A stretch of DNA of 64,000 nucleotides from Sipunculus nudus (Eukaryota; Annelida; Sipuncula; Golfingiida; Sipunculidae), in assembly GCA_026874595.1 (NCBI GenBank), contig CM049317.1, positions 14,624,882-14,688,881 of the forward strand, given 5' to 3'. Within the stretch, counting starts at the first letter, position 1. Every line of letters starts with the position of its first letter. This document shows positions 36,257-47,075 of this stretch, piece by piece. The position numbers and the translations under genes were made by a program. The notes under the pieces were generated by a model. The model saw nothing but the letters and a program-made list of their open reading frames with translations. It did not search any database and was not told the origin of the DNA.

Positions 36257-36515
36257 ATAGGATAGGAAGCGAGCGCTATCGCCCTGTAACGTAGTCCCAA
36301 ACCGAAATGGAACTCTGCAGATGTACATACTTTGATTAAGAATTAGATAAGAGAGCATAAAAATGGAGGCGGTTACCAAAACAAAATCTTAAAAAAAACT
36401 CTTGCGCATAGAAGAAAAAAGCTCACACCATAAACTTGACCTTCTTTCCTTTCCGCTCCTATTGATCATGCATGCTTAATCATCATTCTACTTATACATG
36501 GTTGTAACATTCCAC

Positions 36516-36728
36516 TGCAGGCGCGGATCCAGGGGGGGGTTCGGGGTCTAGATCCCCCCCCCCCCCCTCTCAACCAACGACCTTTTTTTTAGACAAATCG
36601 TATGCATGACAGGGGGTTTTGGGGGTCGAGACCCCCTCTGCTCTTAACCAACGACCTTTTTTCAGACAATTTTTGTGCATGACACCCGTTGACCCCCCCC
36701 TGCAAAAAATCCTGGATCCGCGCCTGCA
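36516..36728. mobile_element. Fold-back MITE of the G/C-tract family, copy 2
   Basis: Perfect 18-bp inverted ends: tgcaggcgcggatccagg at 36,516-36,533 and its complement at 36,711-36,728. The inside is a direct duplication of a ~90-bp unit (gggtctagatccc... / gggtcgagacccc..., each followed by ccaacgacctttttt). Relative of 8,851-9,030. Confidence 0.85.
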
Positions 36729-37554
36729 CTCTTCACATCACGTTATAGTTGAAAGGCCTGTTATCTCAACTAACTATTCTGGAAAGCATGAAGCACCTTT
36801 AATGTTAATAATTGATTAATTTGTTCAAAGAGAAATGAACCATATACAGCCAATATTAATTAAACATATTAGCCATGCTGTATTTGCATGTATAATGACT
36901 CAGGTCTGTGGACTTTCACGAACATATTTTCACCTCCTGATTGCAAAATAGGGCAGTGAATAGCACAGTAAGGTTCTTCCATCAGTTCCATTGTCAAATA
37001 TTCAATACCTATGGAAATATGTTAAATCGCACAGTTGTGTATATATAGTGTTATAATTATAGGTAACTGCAGGAGCAATGTATGGACTCCACATTGCGTC
37101 AGTCACTCAGGAGTCAATTGAGGAGTCCATTCTTATGGGCTACTTATACAACTAAACTGTATGTGTAGTCGTAGGAATACCTGATTAACCCCCCCCCCCC
37201 CCCACAAGGAGCCAACGAAATCAAGCTTTCCCTTATTTCTGCAAAATGTCACGCCTCAGTAACACGGGTTCACCTGGTCAGGTTCACTTTGCATTAGCAC
37301 AGGCTGGGCCTAATAGCTATGAATGGAGCATTATCCCCGTGGACAAAGGAATCGCCCTTTGTCACAATATTTTGTACTCCTTTGAATTAAGAATATATTA
37401 CGGAGATCCAGATTTACTTCCAAAATCAAACATGGCTTGATCCATGTGCATGTTTGTTCTTGGGTGTTATCCTTACCCGTGACAAACGTTCTTACAAACC
37501 AGCCACCGAACAAACAACCCAAGGGGAAAAGATAATACCTTCTTTGCGAGGGTA
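36729..37554. other. No gene seen
   Basis: Contains a C-run near 37,190-37,203. Small open frames (37,246-37,440 and its antisense) show no domain. Confidence 0.4.
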
Positions 37555-37910
37555 TTAAGATAGCATTCCAAATGTGCGTATGCAGCACGTACGTGTTAGG
37601 CTATGTATGCGCAAGCAGCTAGGAATCGCACCTATTATATTCTCTCAAAATGATTCCATATATAGACGTATGGGTAGCTCAGGGTAGCGATTAAACAGCA
37701 GACGCAAGATAACGGACGGAAAAATTCCAAAGTTTGACATCAGTGATAAAGTATTCCTAATGCAGATGGTTTCTCTACCCCTGCAGCTATATACTGTAGC
37801 TGGATACGTACTGCATACGGATACGTATTAATGGAATCACAGCCGTCCGTTTTCTAGCTGCATCACGCATATGTACTGCATACGCATTTATATATGGAAT
37901 GCTAGCCTAA
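37555..37910. mobile_element. ~356-bp fold-back MITE
   Basis: The left end contains tagcattccaaatgtgcgta then tgcagcacgta. The right end, inverted, has ggctagcattccatatataa then atgcgtatgcagtacat. Further inner matches include gcagctag-aa. Noncoding. Confidence 0.75.
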
Positions 37911-38413
37911 TAATGCAAATCTCTACTCGCTGCCCTGAATGGCCATGGAAATAAAATGACATGTTCTGCAAAGCCCCATAAGGTACTTGCATAATAGACC
38001 TGATATTATCTCTTTAACGAAAATAATAAAATGTTTCTAGTTTCAGTGAAACCAGGTTTTACCTTTTGTCACACCACACACGCAACGGACATATATTTCA
38101 TCGACTAACTCCGACTCATTGACCTCCCGGCTCTGGAGCCGGCTTCTTCGTGAATGTTCCAGTCAACGAATGATCTTAAGAATTCTTCACATGGAAATTA
38201 CCAGCTAAGCCTCCCAGAAGTTTCTACACCTCCAGAATCTTCCGTCAGCTAATCATAACAAATCACAGTCCAACATTAACAAACGGATCTACGGATCAAG
38301 ACAACTGCATGATGATATAAATAAACACAACATTATTAAATATTATTAACTATGTTTCAAATATCTTATTATTTTATGAGGCTTCCACTTAACATAAACT
38401 GACCTGGTAATAC

Positions 38414-38617
38414 TGTCATCATTTTAAATTTTGAGACACGTATTTTTAAAGGACACATTTATTTTAATTATGAGACACATAAAAAAACACCTTGTGATGG
38501 CCACGCTACCAGAGGGAATGACTGGTAATCGGGGCTGGAAAAAGAATAAATGGCGGTCAGCCGGACTCGAGCTTGCTTTTGTGTTTTAATTCCCGATATG
38601 TAATTTAAAAGTTGACA
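38414..38617 (+). repeat. 5' LTR
   Basis: 204 bp, from tgtcatcattttaaatttt to aaagttgaca. AATAAA at 38,545-38,550 is a likely polyadenylation signal. Compared with the 3' LTR: one A/G difference, a 2-bp insertion, and a 1-bp deletion near the A-run. Confidence 0.97.
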
Positions 38618-38622
38618 TATTG

Positions 38623-38640
38623 TGGTGGCAGCGGTGGGAT
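38623..38640 (+). other. Candidate primer-binding site
   Basis: tggtggcagcggtgggat starts 5 nt after the LTR. TGG is the complement of a tRNA 3' CCA. The tRNA was not identified. Confidence 0.65.
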
Positions 38641-38681
38641 CACGAGGAAACACCCACATGAACTGAAAGCTGGACAATCCG

Positions 38682-39416
38682 ATGTTTAACACACGAAGTG
38701 GTAAGCGGTTTAGTCGCTTTTCTGTCGTATCTGTAGACGATAATACCAGTGGCAGTGAAATTCCTGACCCTGTGCATGACATTGTTATTGATAGAACCAT
38801 GGCCGATTCCCCGTTTCAAGTAGCAAAACCGTGCGAGTTCTCAGGTGACCAAGATTTAGAAAAATGGTGCAGACAATTTGAGCGTATTGCCAAAGCTAAT
38901 AACTTGCCAGAGCAGAAGTATAATATAATAATGCCAGCTTACATTACAGGAAGGGCGGCAGACTTGCTAGAGAAGCTCGATCTGGAAAATATGAGTTATA
39001 CGGACCTAAAGAAAAATCTAGCCGCCCTACTAAATCCAGAAGAATCACAAAGGCTACATTTGAGTGATCTATTCATCAAAAAGATGGGTGATAATGACAC
39101 TGTTGAAGATTACAGTAGGCAAATCATCGTATTAGTAAAGAAGGCCTACGGAGAAAAATTTCCTCAGGAACATTTGCTTACACTTCAGCGTGAACACTTC
39201 CTTCACGGACTTAATGATAAATTGAGAAAACCTGTGTTAGGCCATGCGCCCAAGACGTTTGAAGACGCTCTTCATTGGGCAAAGTATGAAGAAGCATTAG
39301 AGACTTACGACAAAAGAAACGGCCCAAGAAATCTCGATCAGGTCGGAGGTGACCATTTACATACCACATTGTTGCACTGTCTTAAAATCCTCCTTTACCA
39401 CGGCCAGACATGTTGA
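38682..39416 (+). pseudogene. gag: gag (capsid part), 5' segment
   Basis: 244 codons from the first good ATG after the LTR. It carries the helical capsid region typical of retrotransposon Gag (CEFSGDQDLEKWCRQFERI; TVEDYSRQIIVLVKKAYGEK; FLHGLNDKLRKPVLG). The frame ends at TGA 39,414-39,416 before any zinc knuckle. The Gag continues in other frames downstream, so at least one frameshift or insertion lies around 39,340-39,540. A GC-rich stretch at about 39,480-39,560 looks foreign to the rest. Confidence 0.88.
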
Positions 39417-39493
39417 GTAATTGCTACTGTACGACGTGCAACACACGAACGGTAGAAGCAGAATGTGTCCTGGCCGCCTGAGAGACCGGTGTT

Positions 39494-40011
39494 ATGCTAG
39501 GAGCAGGGTGGATCGCTGCTGCAGCGGGAGCGCTCGACGCGCACTCGGTCCGCTGCAGCTGTGAAGACTTAACTGAAGAACTCAAAGAGCTTAGAGTTTC
39601 TAAAAATCAGGCCGCAAGCAGTCAACCTCCTGATGTAAACACAAACTACAGACCACAAACTGGAAGACCACAGTATCGCTGGCCCAGCCGAACTGCACAT
39701 GGTAGACCTATATATCATTTTTGCCGGAGGCCAGGACATATATCAAGGCATCGTGCCGTGAATGGATCGCGCAGACAACAGCGGCGCCACCTGGCCACTT
39801 GGTGAACCAAGCTATTCACAGATACCCTTACACCTATGCGCCTCACCCTTACAGTGGTCCACATAACTTCCAGGCCATGCCAGTGCACCCGGTACCTGGC
39901 CAGTTTGCAGCCCCTGCCAGTTATTTAAACCAGACACAGCCTCCTGCAGCCGACCCGGGCAGGATGGCAGCAACACCAGGTCAACAGGATCCACAAAATC
40001 AGCCTCAGTGA
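39494..40011 (+). pseudogene. gag: gag 3' part (nucleocapsid), frame-broken
   Basis: Two overlapping frames (39,494-39,805 and 39,721-40,011) together carry the rest of Gag. A zinc-knuckle-like HFCRRPGHISR lies at about 39,717-39,750. Its first cysteine reads Tyr in the present sequence, and its last cysteine appears only in the next frame, so the knuckle is damaged. A proline- and glutamine-rich tail follows to TGA at 40,009-40,011. The protease frame begins in the -1 frame relative to this tail, which fits a gag/pol frame change; no convincing slippery heptamer was seen. Confidence 0.75.
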
Positions 40012-41282
40012 CTTGTAAGAACTGTGTTTTTGTTCATTTGCAGTTAAATAATCAACATGTTCAATCATGCATCGATACAGGATCTAGCATTACTTTGGTC
40101 AGTAGTGAATTTTACAGAACTATGTGTATCCCACCTGTATTGCAGGCCTGTACAAATATTAAGGCTACATCTGTAACTGGTGATCCTTTGTTGATTGAAG
40201 GAGTTGTAGGTCTACAGTATGAGTTATCACCGGATAAATCCTTAGTATACCCCATACTTGTGATAAGAAATACGGATGGCAATTTGTCTAGCATATTGGG
40301 TACTGATTTTCTGACAACTGCTGGTATTGAGGTTAATTTTGCAAACAAATCTGTGAAATGTGCTGATTGTGTAATGCCTAGTATATTTCCACATTACACA
40401 TGTACAGTTACTCAAGGATTTAATAAAACAAATGTCAAGTCATACACTGTAACAGCCAGTGAAACTTTTGAAGTTCCTCCTAGATCAGAAGCCATCATAG
40501 TTGGCAGGATTATGGCTGAAAATGTTCAAAATGCATCTTGTTTTGTTGATAAACATGAAGGCATTGTGTATCCTGCCCAGAAGTTTCAAGATAGATATAA
40601 CTTGTTTTGTGCTAGAGTTTTAGCCAAAATGACACCGTGTGGTGATAACATTTACAGTATACCTGTCAGAGTAGCAAATTTTCAGGAGACTCCTGTCAAG
40701 ATTTACAATCATTCTAATCTTGCATGTTTCATCCCTGAGCATGTTGATACAGTTGAGTATTGTAGAACACCTGGTCATGATCTTGAACACACTAAACATG
40801 ACTCTGACAGAATTTCAAGTGTGAATATTGAGACTGATATGTTAATTGCAGACCAAAATGATACATTACTTAATTTACTGTCAGAATACAGTGATGTATA
40901 TGCTGCTTCTGTTGATCAGCTGGGCAGAACAAACATAGCTCAGCATAACATTAATACTGGAGATGCTCGACCAATTTTACAGCGTCCATACATACTGCCC
41001 TATGCCCAGGGAGAGTCTGTTAAAACCCAGAGAGATCAGATGTTAGCAAATAAAATTATTGAGAGGTCATCAAGCCCATGGGCATCACCCATTGTTGTAG
41101 TGAAAAAGAAAAACGGCGAGGACAGATTTTGTGTTGATTATCGTTCATTGAACGCTGTTACGAAATCTGATGTTTACCCTTTGCCTCGTGTTGATGAGAT
41201 GCTGGATCTGTTAGGTGGGGCCAAGTATTTCTCATGTCTTGACTTTAGGTGCGGATATTGGCAAATGGAGTTAAACCCCTAA
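40008..41282 (+). pseudogene. pol: pol part 1: protease and N-terminal reverse transcriptase
   Basis: An aspartic protease with DTGSS (near 40,074) and ILGTDFL. Then a long linker and RT fingers (IIERSSSPWASPIVVVKKKN; RFCVDYRSLNAVT; CLDFRCGYWQMEL). An in-frame TAA at 41,280-41,282 stops it just after the QMEL motif, where related elements continue. Downstream bases keep the same frame, so this looks like a single nonsense change. The frame has no native ATG near its start; translation presumably came from gag by frameshifting. Confidence 0.93.
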
Positions 41283-41798
41283 GATCGTGAAAAGACTGCA
41301 TTCACATCTCCTTCCGGGTTGTATCAATTTCAAGTTTTACCCTTCGGTCTTGCATCTGGACCCTTTAGCTATCAGCGCCTGATGTCAATATTGCTTAGTG
41401 GCTTACAATGGCGCACCTGTTTAATCTACCTTGACGACGTGCTGGTCATGTCAAAGACATTTGATGAACACATTAATAGACTGCGTGAGATCTTTGAACG
41501 ACTAAAGGCAGCCAAACTTCGTTTAAATCCTGCAAAGTGTCACTTTTGTAAGACATCCGTTCTTTATTTGGGACATGTGGTGACCCCTTCCGGCGTAAGT
41601 CCAGATCCATCAAAGTTAGCAGCTGTGAAACAATACCCTCGGCCTCAGTCAGTTTCTGTTGTCCGTGCTTTTGTCGGACTGGCGTCATATTATAGGCGTT
41701 TTATTTGTGGATTTGCTAAAATTGCTGCACCCTACATAGGTTACAGAGCAAAAATCGCCAATTTCATTGGGATGCCGAATGTGAGGAGTCATTTATAA
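41283..41798 (+). pseudogene. pol: pol part 2: reverse transcriptase palm/thumb
   Basis: Same frame as part 1 after the stop. It carries VLPFGLASGPFSYQRLM and the catalytic YLDD at 41,427-41,438, then LRLNPAKCHFCK, YLGHVV and AFVGLASYYRRFI of the RT connection. The frame shifts near 41,735-41,765, and the terminal residues before TAA 41,796-41,798 no longer match the family. Confidence 0.93.
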
Positions 41799-41799
41799 G

Positions 41800-43114
41800 A
41801 CTGAAGGAAACCCTCTTAGAGGCTCCTGTGTTGCAGTACCCAGATTTCAGTTGTGATTTTGTGCTAGAACAGATGCTTGTGAACGCGGGATTGGTGGTGT
41901 TTTATCCCAGAATGGAAACTTTTAAGGTTGTGTGTTACGCCAGTAGAACTTTGAACAAACATGAGCTAAATTACAGCACTATTGAAAAAGAGTGCTTAGC
42001 TATTGTGTGGGCCATTAAATATTTTAGACCTTATTTATATGGCTGCAAATTCTTGGTCAAATCAGACCATAAGCCACTTCAGTGGTTGCGAAATCTCAAA
42101 AATCCTGCTGGGCGACTTGCTCGATGGGTGCTCACACTTCAAGAATATGATTTTGAGGTTACACATCGTCCGGGGTCCATGAATAAAAACGCAGACGGAT
42201 TATCCAGGGGTCCATTGTGTAATTCTGATATAGGCCAGGACTCACCAGATGAGGTCCCAACTTACCACATAGCTGTAACTGAAGACAGTATTTTGCAATA
42301 CCAACAGCAGGACCATGACTTACAGCCAATCATAAATATGTTACAAGATGGTGCTAGTGAAAATGAATACAGTAAGGAAGGCAATGTTCTTATATCAGGG
42401 ACTTTGTACCATAAACTTGAAGATGATAAAAATGGTTTGACCTTGTATTGTTATGTAGTGCCAAAGATATTGCAGCCAGACGTGATTTTTGGCTGTCATG
42501 ATGAAGTTGTTAGTGGACACCTAGGATTTGACAAAACATATGACAAAATTAGAAAGCGTTACTATTGGAAGGGAATGAGGCAACATGTTTTAGAATATTG
42601 TAAGTCATGCCCTGACTGTCAAGCCAGGAAAACTCCCACTCATCGTGTGAAGACACCCATGATGCCTATGCCTGTAGTAGACATGCCTTTTGATCGCTTG
42701 GCTATTGACGTTCTTGGCCCCCTGCCTTTGACAGAGGACGGTAATAAATATGTAGTTGTATGTACAGACTACCTGACACGCTGGCCTGAAGCTTTTGCAG
42801 TGCCTAATGTAACAGCAAAGACTGTAGCCAGATTATTTGTAGAAGAGATAGTGTGCCGTCATGGGGCACCTAAGGTTTTGCTGTCTGACCAAGGTAGTAA
42901 CTTTCTTTCTACCCTTGTTAAGGAAGTCTGTGTCTTACTTGGTACTTCCAGGGTGCACACCAGTCCATATCATCCCCAGACTGATGGACTAGTAGAAAGA
43001 ATGAATAAGAACTTAGCTGATATGATCTCCATGTATGTAAAGAAGATCATAATGATTGGGACGGGTTTTTACCCTTTGCCTTGTTTGCCTATCGGACCAG
43101 CACACAATCATTAG
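41800..43114 (+). pseudogene. pol: pol part 3: RNase H and integrase
   Basis: RNase H with EKECLAIVWA and SDHKPLQWL. The usual first catalytic Asp motif (TDAS type) near 41,865-41,885 is lost from this frame by a small indel. Integrase follows: a HHCC zinc-binding region (HDEVVSGHLG ... CKSCPDCQ) and a D,D-35-E core (AIDVLGP; LLSDQGSNF; LVERMN). Another frame change near 43,040-43,080 leads to a stop at 43,112-43,114. Confidence 0.93.
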
Positions 43115-43602
43115 TCAGAGAGACCCCATTTTTTTTTTTATTGTATGGACGTTATGCTAGTCTACATATGGATGTTTCTCTCAGGTCGCCATATCGGTTA
43201 CTGGCCGACCAAGGAAATTACAAAGATTATTTGACCTTAGTGTTGCCTAAGGCTCAGCGTTTAGCTAAAGAAGCCCTGCAGAAAAGTCAGGAAAGACATA
43301 AACGTATGTATGACAAAATGTCCAGGGAACCAGCCTATCAGATTGGGGAGCAGGTTTACATATACAACCCCTCTATCATCAAGGGTCAAACATCAAAATT
43401 CAGACACCCTTGGCACGGCCCATACACTGTGTTGAGATATTCTTCCCCAGTAAATCTTGAGTTAGAGGGTCCTGGTTGCAAAACAAGTATTGTGCATGTA
43501 AATCGTGTTAAGCCAGCCTTTAACCGTGTTTCTGTGGAGTCAAGTTCTGACTCGGATGATGAGTGGAGCTCCAGTGATGAGATTCCTTTAGCACAGTTGT
43601 AA
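43081..43602 (+). pseudogene. pol: pol part 4: integrase C-terminus
   Basis: Continues in a third frame (FAYRTSTQSLVRETPF, a hallmark just after the integrase core). A GPY/F-type module (HPWHGPYTVLRY) follows, and the protein ends with an acidic serine-rich tail (SSSDSDDEWSSSDE). A 10-T run at 43,131-43,140 lies inside. Confidence 0.92.
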
Positions 43603-44852
43603 ACTAACTTAGATTAAGATCAGCTGTCTTTTCTAGGCTTATGCTTGTTTATTTACCTGTCATAGTACCATTCTGGTAGTTCTATTTGACATAAGACTAA
43701 CAAAGTGTGTAATTGAATAACTTTCAAAGCAAAGTTTGTACTTGTAATGATATACTAAGGTACAATTTTTAAATCGTAATTTAGATTACCTCTCATATGC
43801 ATGTTACATTCCGTTATGTTAACTGTTTTTAGTGTAAAGTTGACAAAATGCTGAGTCTTGCTGACTTAAAGGTATATTCGCTCATCGTGTTGAATATAAG
43901 TTGTCGCTTATTTACCGATCACTTGTACTTATGTAGACAAAAACTCATCATCTTGGTGTTGACACACTTAATATATGTTATGGTGGTTCCTATAATAGTT
44001 CCAGTTAAATTGTTTGCATAGATCTTTTATCTTACCTAGCCTATATTTTGTGCTTGATTTATTGACAAATCTGTGTTAATAACCACTCTATCCAGGACAA
44101 CCAGTACATAATACCTGTATTTCAAAGATGTGTAAATTAATATCAATATCATCCCAACTATAAGATTCTGTTGTCTATTAGATGTTTGTACTTTTGGTAC
44201 TTTTATAGGCGAAAATGAGTCCGGTGGTCTTTGTAAGTTAGTAGGGGACTACACAGGACAAGTATATCACCTACCAGTATTGTATAGAGAGTGTACTATC
44301 TCACTTTGAACTTCCTGGCAGAGAATATGGCCCCATGTTATTTTAGGTGATTATATTACAGGTCCCAAGGACAAAATAGTGTGGTGATCCCACTGGTTCG
44401 TCTTTTCCTGTGTTGTTTATTCACATATGTTGATGATGTATGTATATTATGGTGCTGAAGTTACTGTATGGTTTTTGGTCTCAAGATGTGAGAAGTACAG
44501 TTTTACCGTTGAATAGAAGGGTATTCCAGGTGAATTGGTGTGATATGTGATTGGAAACAGGAGAATATTGAGTGCTAGGAATTATCATATCTGTATCAAA
44601 AAAAAAATGGAGATTTGGTATACGCACTACAGTCAGTCAATAGTGGTCTTTTACTGGGCTGAACTGTTATTTATGTTTTGATGTCTTGTATTTGTTTAAT
44701 AATATTGTCGTATTCTTGTTATGTAAAAGGGACACTGTATGTGTATTGTCTAACTGGAAACTCCACTGTCTGTTCCTTTTCATACATGCTACCCTAGTCT
44801 GATCTGAAGATCAGTGTTATTAACATTAATTTAAAAGATTTGGCCTTCTCTT
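43603..44852 (+). other. Noncoding 3' region of the retrotransposon
   Basis: About 1.25 kb between the end of pol and the polypurine tract. No env-like or other long frame on the plus strand. Unusually long for an element with 0.2-kb LTRs. Confidence 0.8.
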
Positions 44853-44864
44853 AGGAGGGAGGAG
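44853..44864 (+). other. Polypurine tract
   Basis: aggagggaggag abuts the 3' LTR and would prime plus-strand synthesis. Confidence 0.9.
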
Positions 44865-45067
44865 TGTCATCATTTTAAATTTTGAGACACGTATTTTTGA
44901 AGGACATTTATTTTAATTATGAGACACATAAAAAAGACACCTTGTGATGGCCACGCTACCAGAGGGAATGACTGGTAATCGGGGCTGGAAAAAGAATAAA
45001 TGGCGGTCAGCCGGACTCGAGCTTGCTTTTGTGTTTTAATTCCCGATATGTAATTTAAAAGTTGACA
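44865..45067 (+). repeat. 3' LTR
   Basis: 203 bp, almost identical to the 5' LTR. AATAAA at 44,995-45,000. Followed by the target duplication atac. Confidence 0.97.
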
Positions 45068-45071
45068 ATAC

Positions 45072-45394
45072 ATTTGTGTCACCTTTTTAGCTGTATATAG
45101 GCATTACCGTGCAATGCCGTGGTATATTGTCGTTGTTTCTTCTAGGGTCTCTCTGGGTCTCCTGAAGTTTAACTAACCTTGAAGTAACTGTATAGCTACC
45201 AGCGAACCGGATTGAAGTGGTTAATACGTAGCTGGTAAGAAGCATGTACAGGGGAGGCATCCCGACTAAATGACAGAGCAGAGAAATTAATAAGCACTAA
45301 AGGCCAGCCGGTGCATGCATGGCTCCTAGATGCCTCTAGAATACAACTGTACCAGGGTATGTTAGTCACTGATCACATAGTACACATCTGACGG
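45072..45394. other. No gene seen
   Basis: Flank of the retrotransposon; no coding feature recognised. Confidence 0.4.
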
Positions 45395-45650
45395 GTCACA
45401 TCATCTTTTCCCTTCCACGTGGCACTCTCACATCGGTAGGCTCGGTGTTTCCAACCTAATGATAACCTACATTGAATATGATGGTCTTGCACAATACTGA
45501 CGTGAGCATAAACCTAGACTCATATAAAAAAAGTTATGAAGTACAAGTACATCTCAAGTGGACCAGATCTCAATTGTCACGTGATGAACAAAATATACCT
45601 GAAAGTGCCTATGCATGCCAGTATTTAATATAGAAAACCTCTTTGTGGTT
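45395..45650 (+). repeat. E-box-type dispersed repeat, long copy
   Basis: A block with cccttccacgtggcactctc, a spacer, then gtggaccagatctcaattgt followed by cacgtgatgaacaaaatata, and 'aaaacctcttt'. The block order matches 62,098-62,352. Contains TCACGTGA. Confidence 0.65.
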
Positions 45651-46557
45651 GCGTAACTTTATTTCCTCCCCAATGCGAAGATTCCAATGTATAAACATAA
45701 AAAAAAAGTGCAATCACATCACGATTAACAAAAATGACAAATAACATATATAAGTACATATAGAATTGTCTCATCAATTCAGGTCTAAAAAGTACTGTAT
45801 TATACAATCTAAATAAATCATGTAAGATCTGATAACATCTAAGAGTATCCAGTATAAATAGATCGAGGGTTGGCGCCATATAAGAAGACCAATTGCATTT
45901 CCCAGGTTATATCCGCTAGGTGGCTTCCCTAATAAATGCATCAAAACCTGCCTCACAGTTATTTCAGTAATCACTGATTGTTACTGGAAAAGCGTCTGTA
46001 ATAATATATAACTGACAGTACAATGCCAGGAGCTATTCTGGAAAACCTCTTAGTGAGTATTATCTTTTTATTTGCCGTCCTTACAGAGTGTTATCTTGGA
46101 ATAGTCTGCTGTGAAAACTGTCAGGCTGTTATGATCTGAAAGTATCCAGCAAACCTATACCAAACTTGAATGAACCAGTCTCGGCTGCTCTATTCCTAGT
46201 AGGTGTGTGTGTGTGTGTGTGTGTGTGTAGGACTAGGAGGACATTGGGCCAGACAGCGTGGTGATATTTTCCTCAGCTCCATCCGTTCTATTTACACACT
46301 CCTTCCTTTCCGCATAGGCTCTCAGCCATGTTTTATTTAATATCCTAGAGTGTACAATTATCTGAGACTTCTATGTAGGTAATCGCGTACTATTTATGTA
46401 TATGTTCAGCATTTTACAGTTTTACAATGTATACAATTGAAATTTGCCTTATATGTGTATACAATTGAAATGTTAACTGGATCATGGACCCTATTGAAAA
46501 TCAGCATATTGTGCTGAATAGGCCATCCTGGAGAAACATCTTTGAAATAAATAAATT
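45651..46557. other. No gene seen
   Basis: A fragment of the same dispersed repeat (ggaaaacctcttagtgagta) lies near 46,040. A (GT)n tract lies at 46,203-46,229. Confidence 0.4.

Positions 46558-46596
<39 letters not shown>
46558..46596. repeat. (AT)n microsatellite
   Basis: About 38 bp of AT dinucleotide. Confidence 0.93.
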
Positions 46597-46600
<4 letters not shown>

Positions 46601-47075
46601 CACCAGAAGATGAAATGAAATGTCACTCGGTTCAAAATGTCTTGACAGCACCTTTATTCTACACTCGTGGTCAGATGGTTTCGACTTATTAAAAAAATAA
46701 TATAATAACCACTTGAACAATAATCCTGTCACATAAAAAATGACCTATAATACAGGTTATACCTGGAAATTTTCTTCTCAGTCAACATTCACCGTAAAGT
46801 TGTCTAACAATACTGCAGGCAAATATCCAATACCCATGTGTTCTATAATAACCATAACAATTAATTATACCTGTTGAAAGATACAACCGATAACGTTACC
46901 TTTAGTTTCATGAACACATAAGCAGTAGGTATATGATATATCCAAATTATATTAGAAGGCTTTGACTGTCCCGGAATGTCCCTTACTTTACAGGCAATGT
47001 GTTATATCATTTCCAGCCTTCACAATATAAAAGCATACCAATTTAAATAACTAATAAACCTGGCGAGGATATATA

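Larger units (their letters stand above)
38414..45067 (+). mobile_element. Complete Ty3/gypsy LTR retrotransposon, coding region broken
   Basis: 6,654 bp bounded by direct LTRs (204 and 203 bp, both tg...ca) and by a 4-bp target duplication atac (38,410-38,413 and 45,068-45,071). Order: LTR, primer-binding site, gag, protease, RT, RNase H, integrase, ~1.26 kb noncoding, polypurine tract, LTR. Integrase after RNase H defines the Ty3/gypsy (Metaviridae) order. No env frame is seen. The reading frame is interrupted at several points (see parts), so this copy cannot make an intact Gag-Pol. The LTRs differ by one substitution and two short indels. Confidence 0.97.

Noticed and set aside
43603..44852. 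Possible env gene of the gypsy element
   Set aside because: No long frame, signal peptide or membrane segment on the plus strand.
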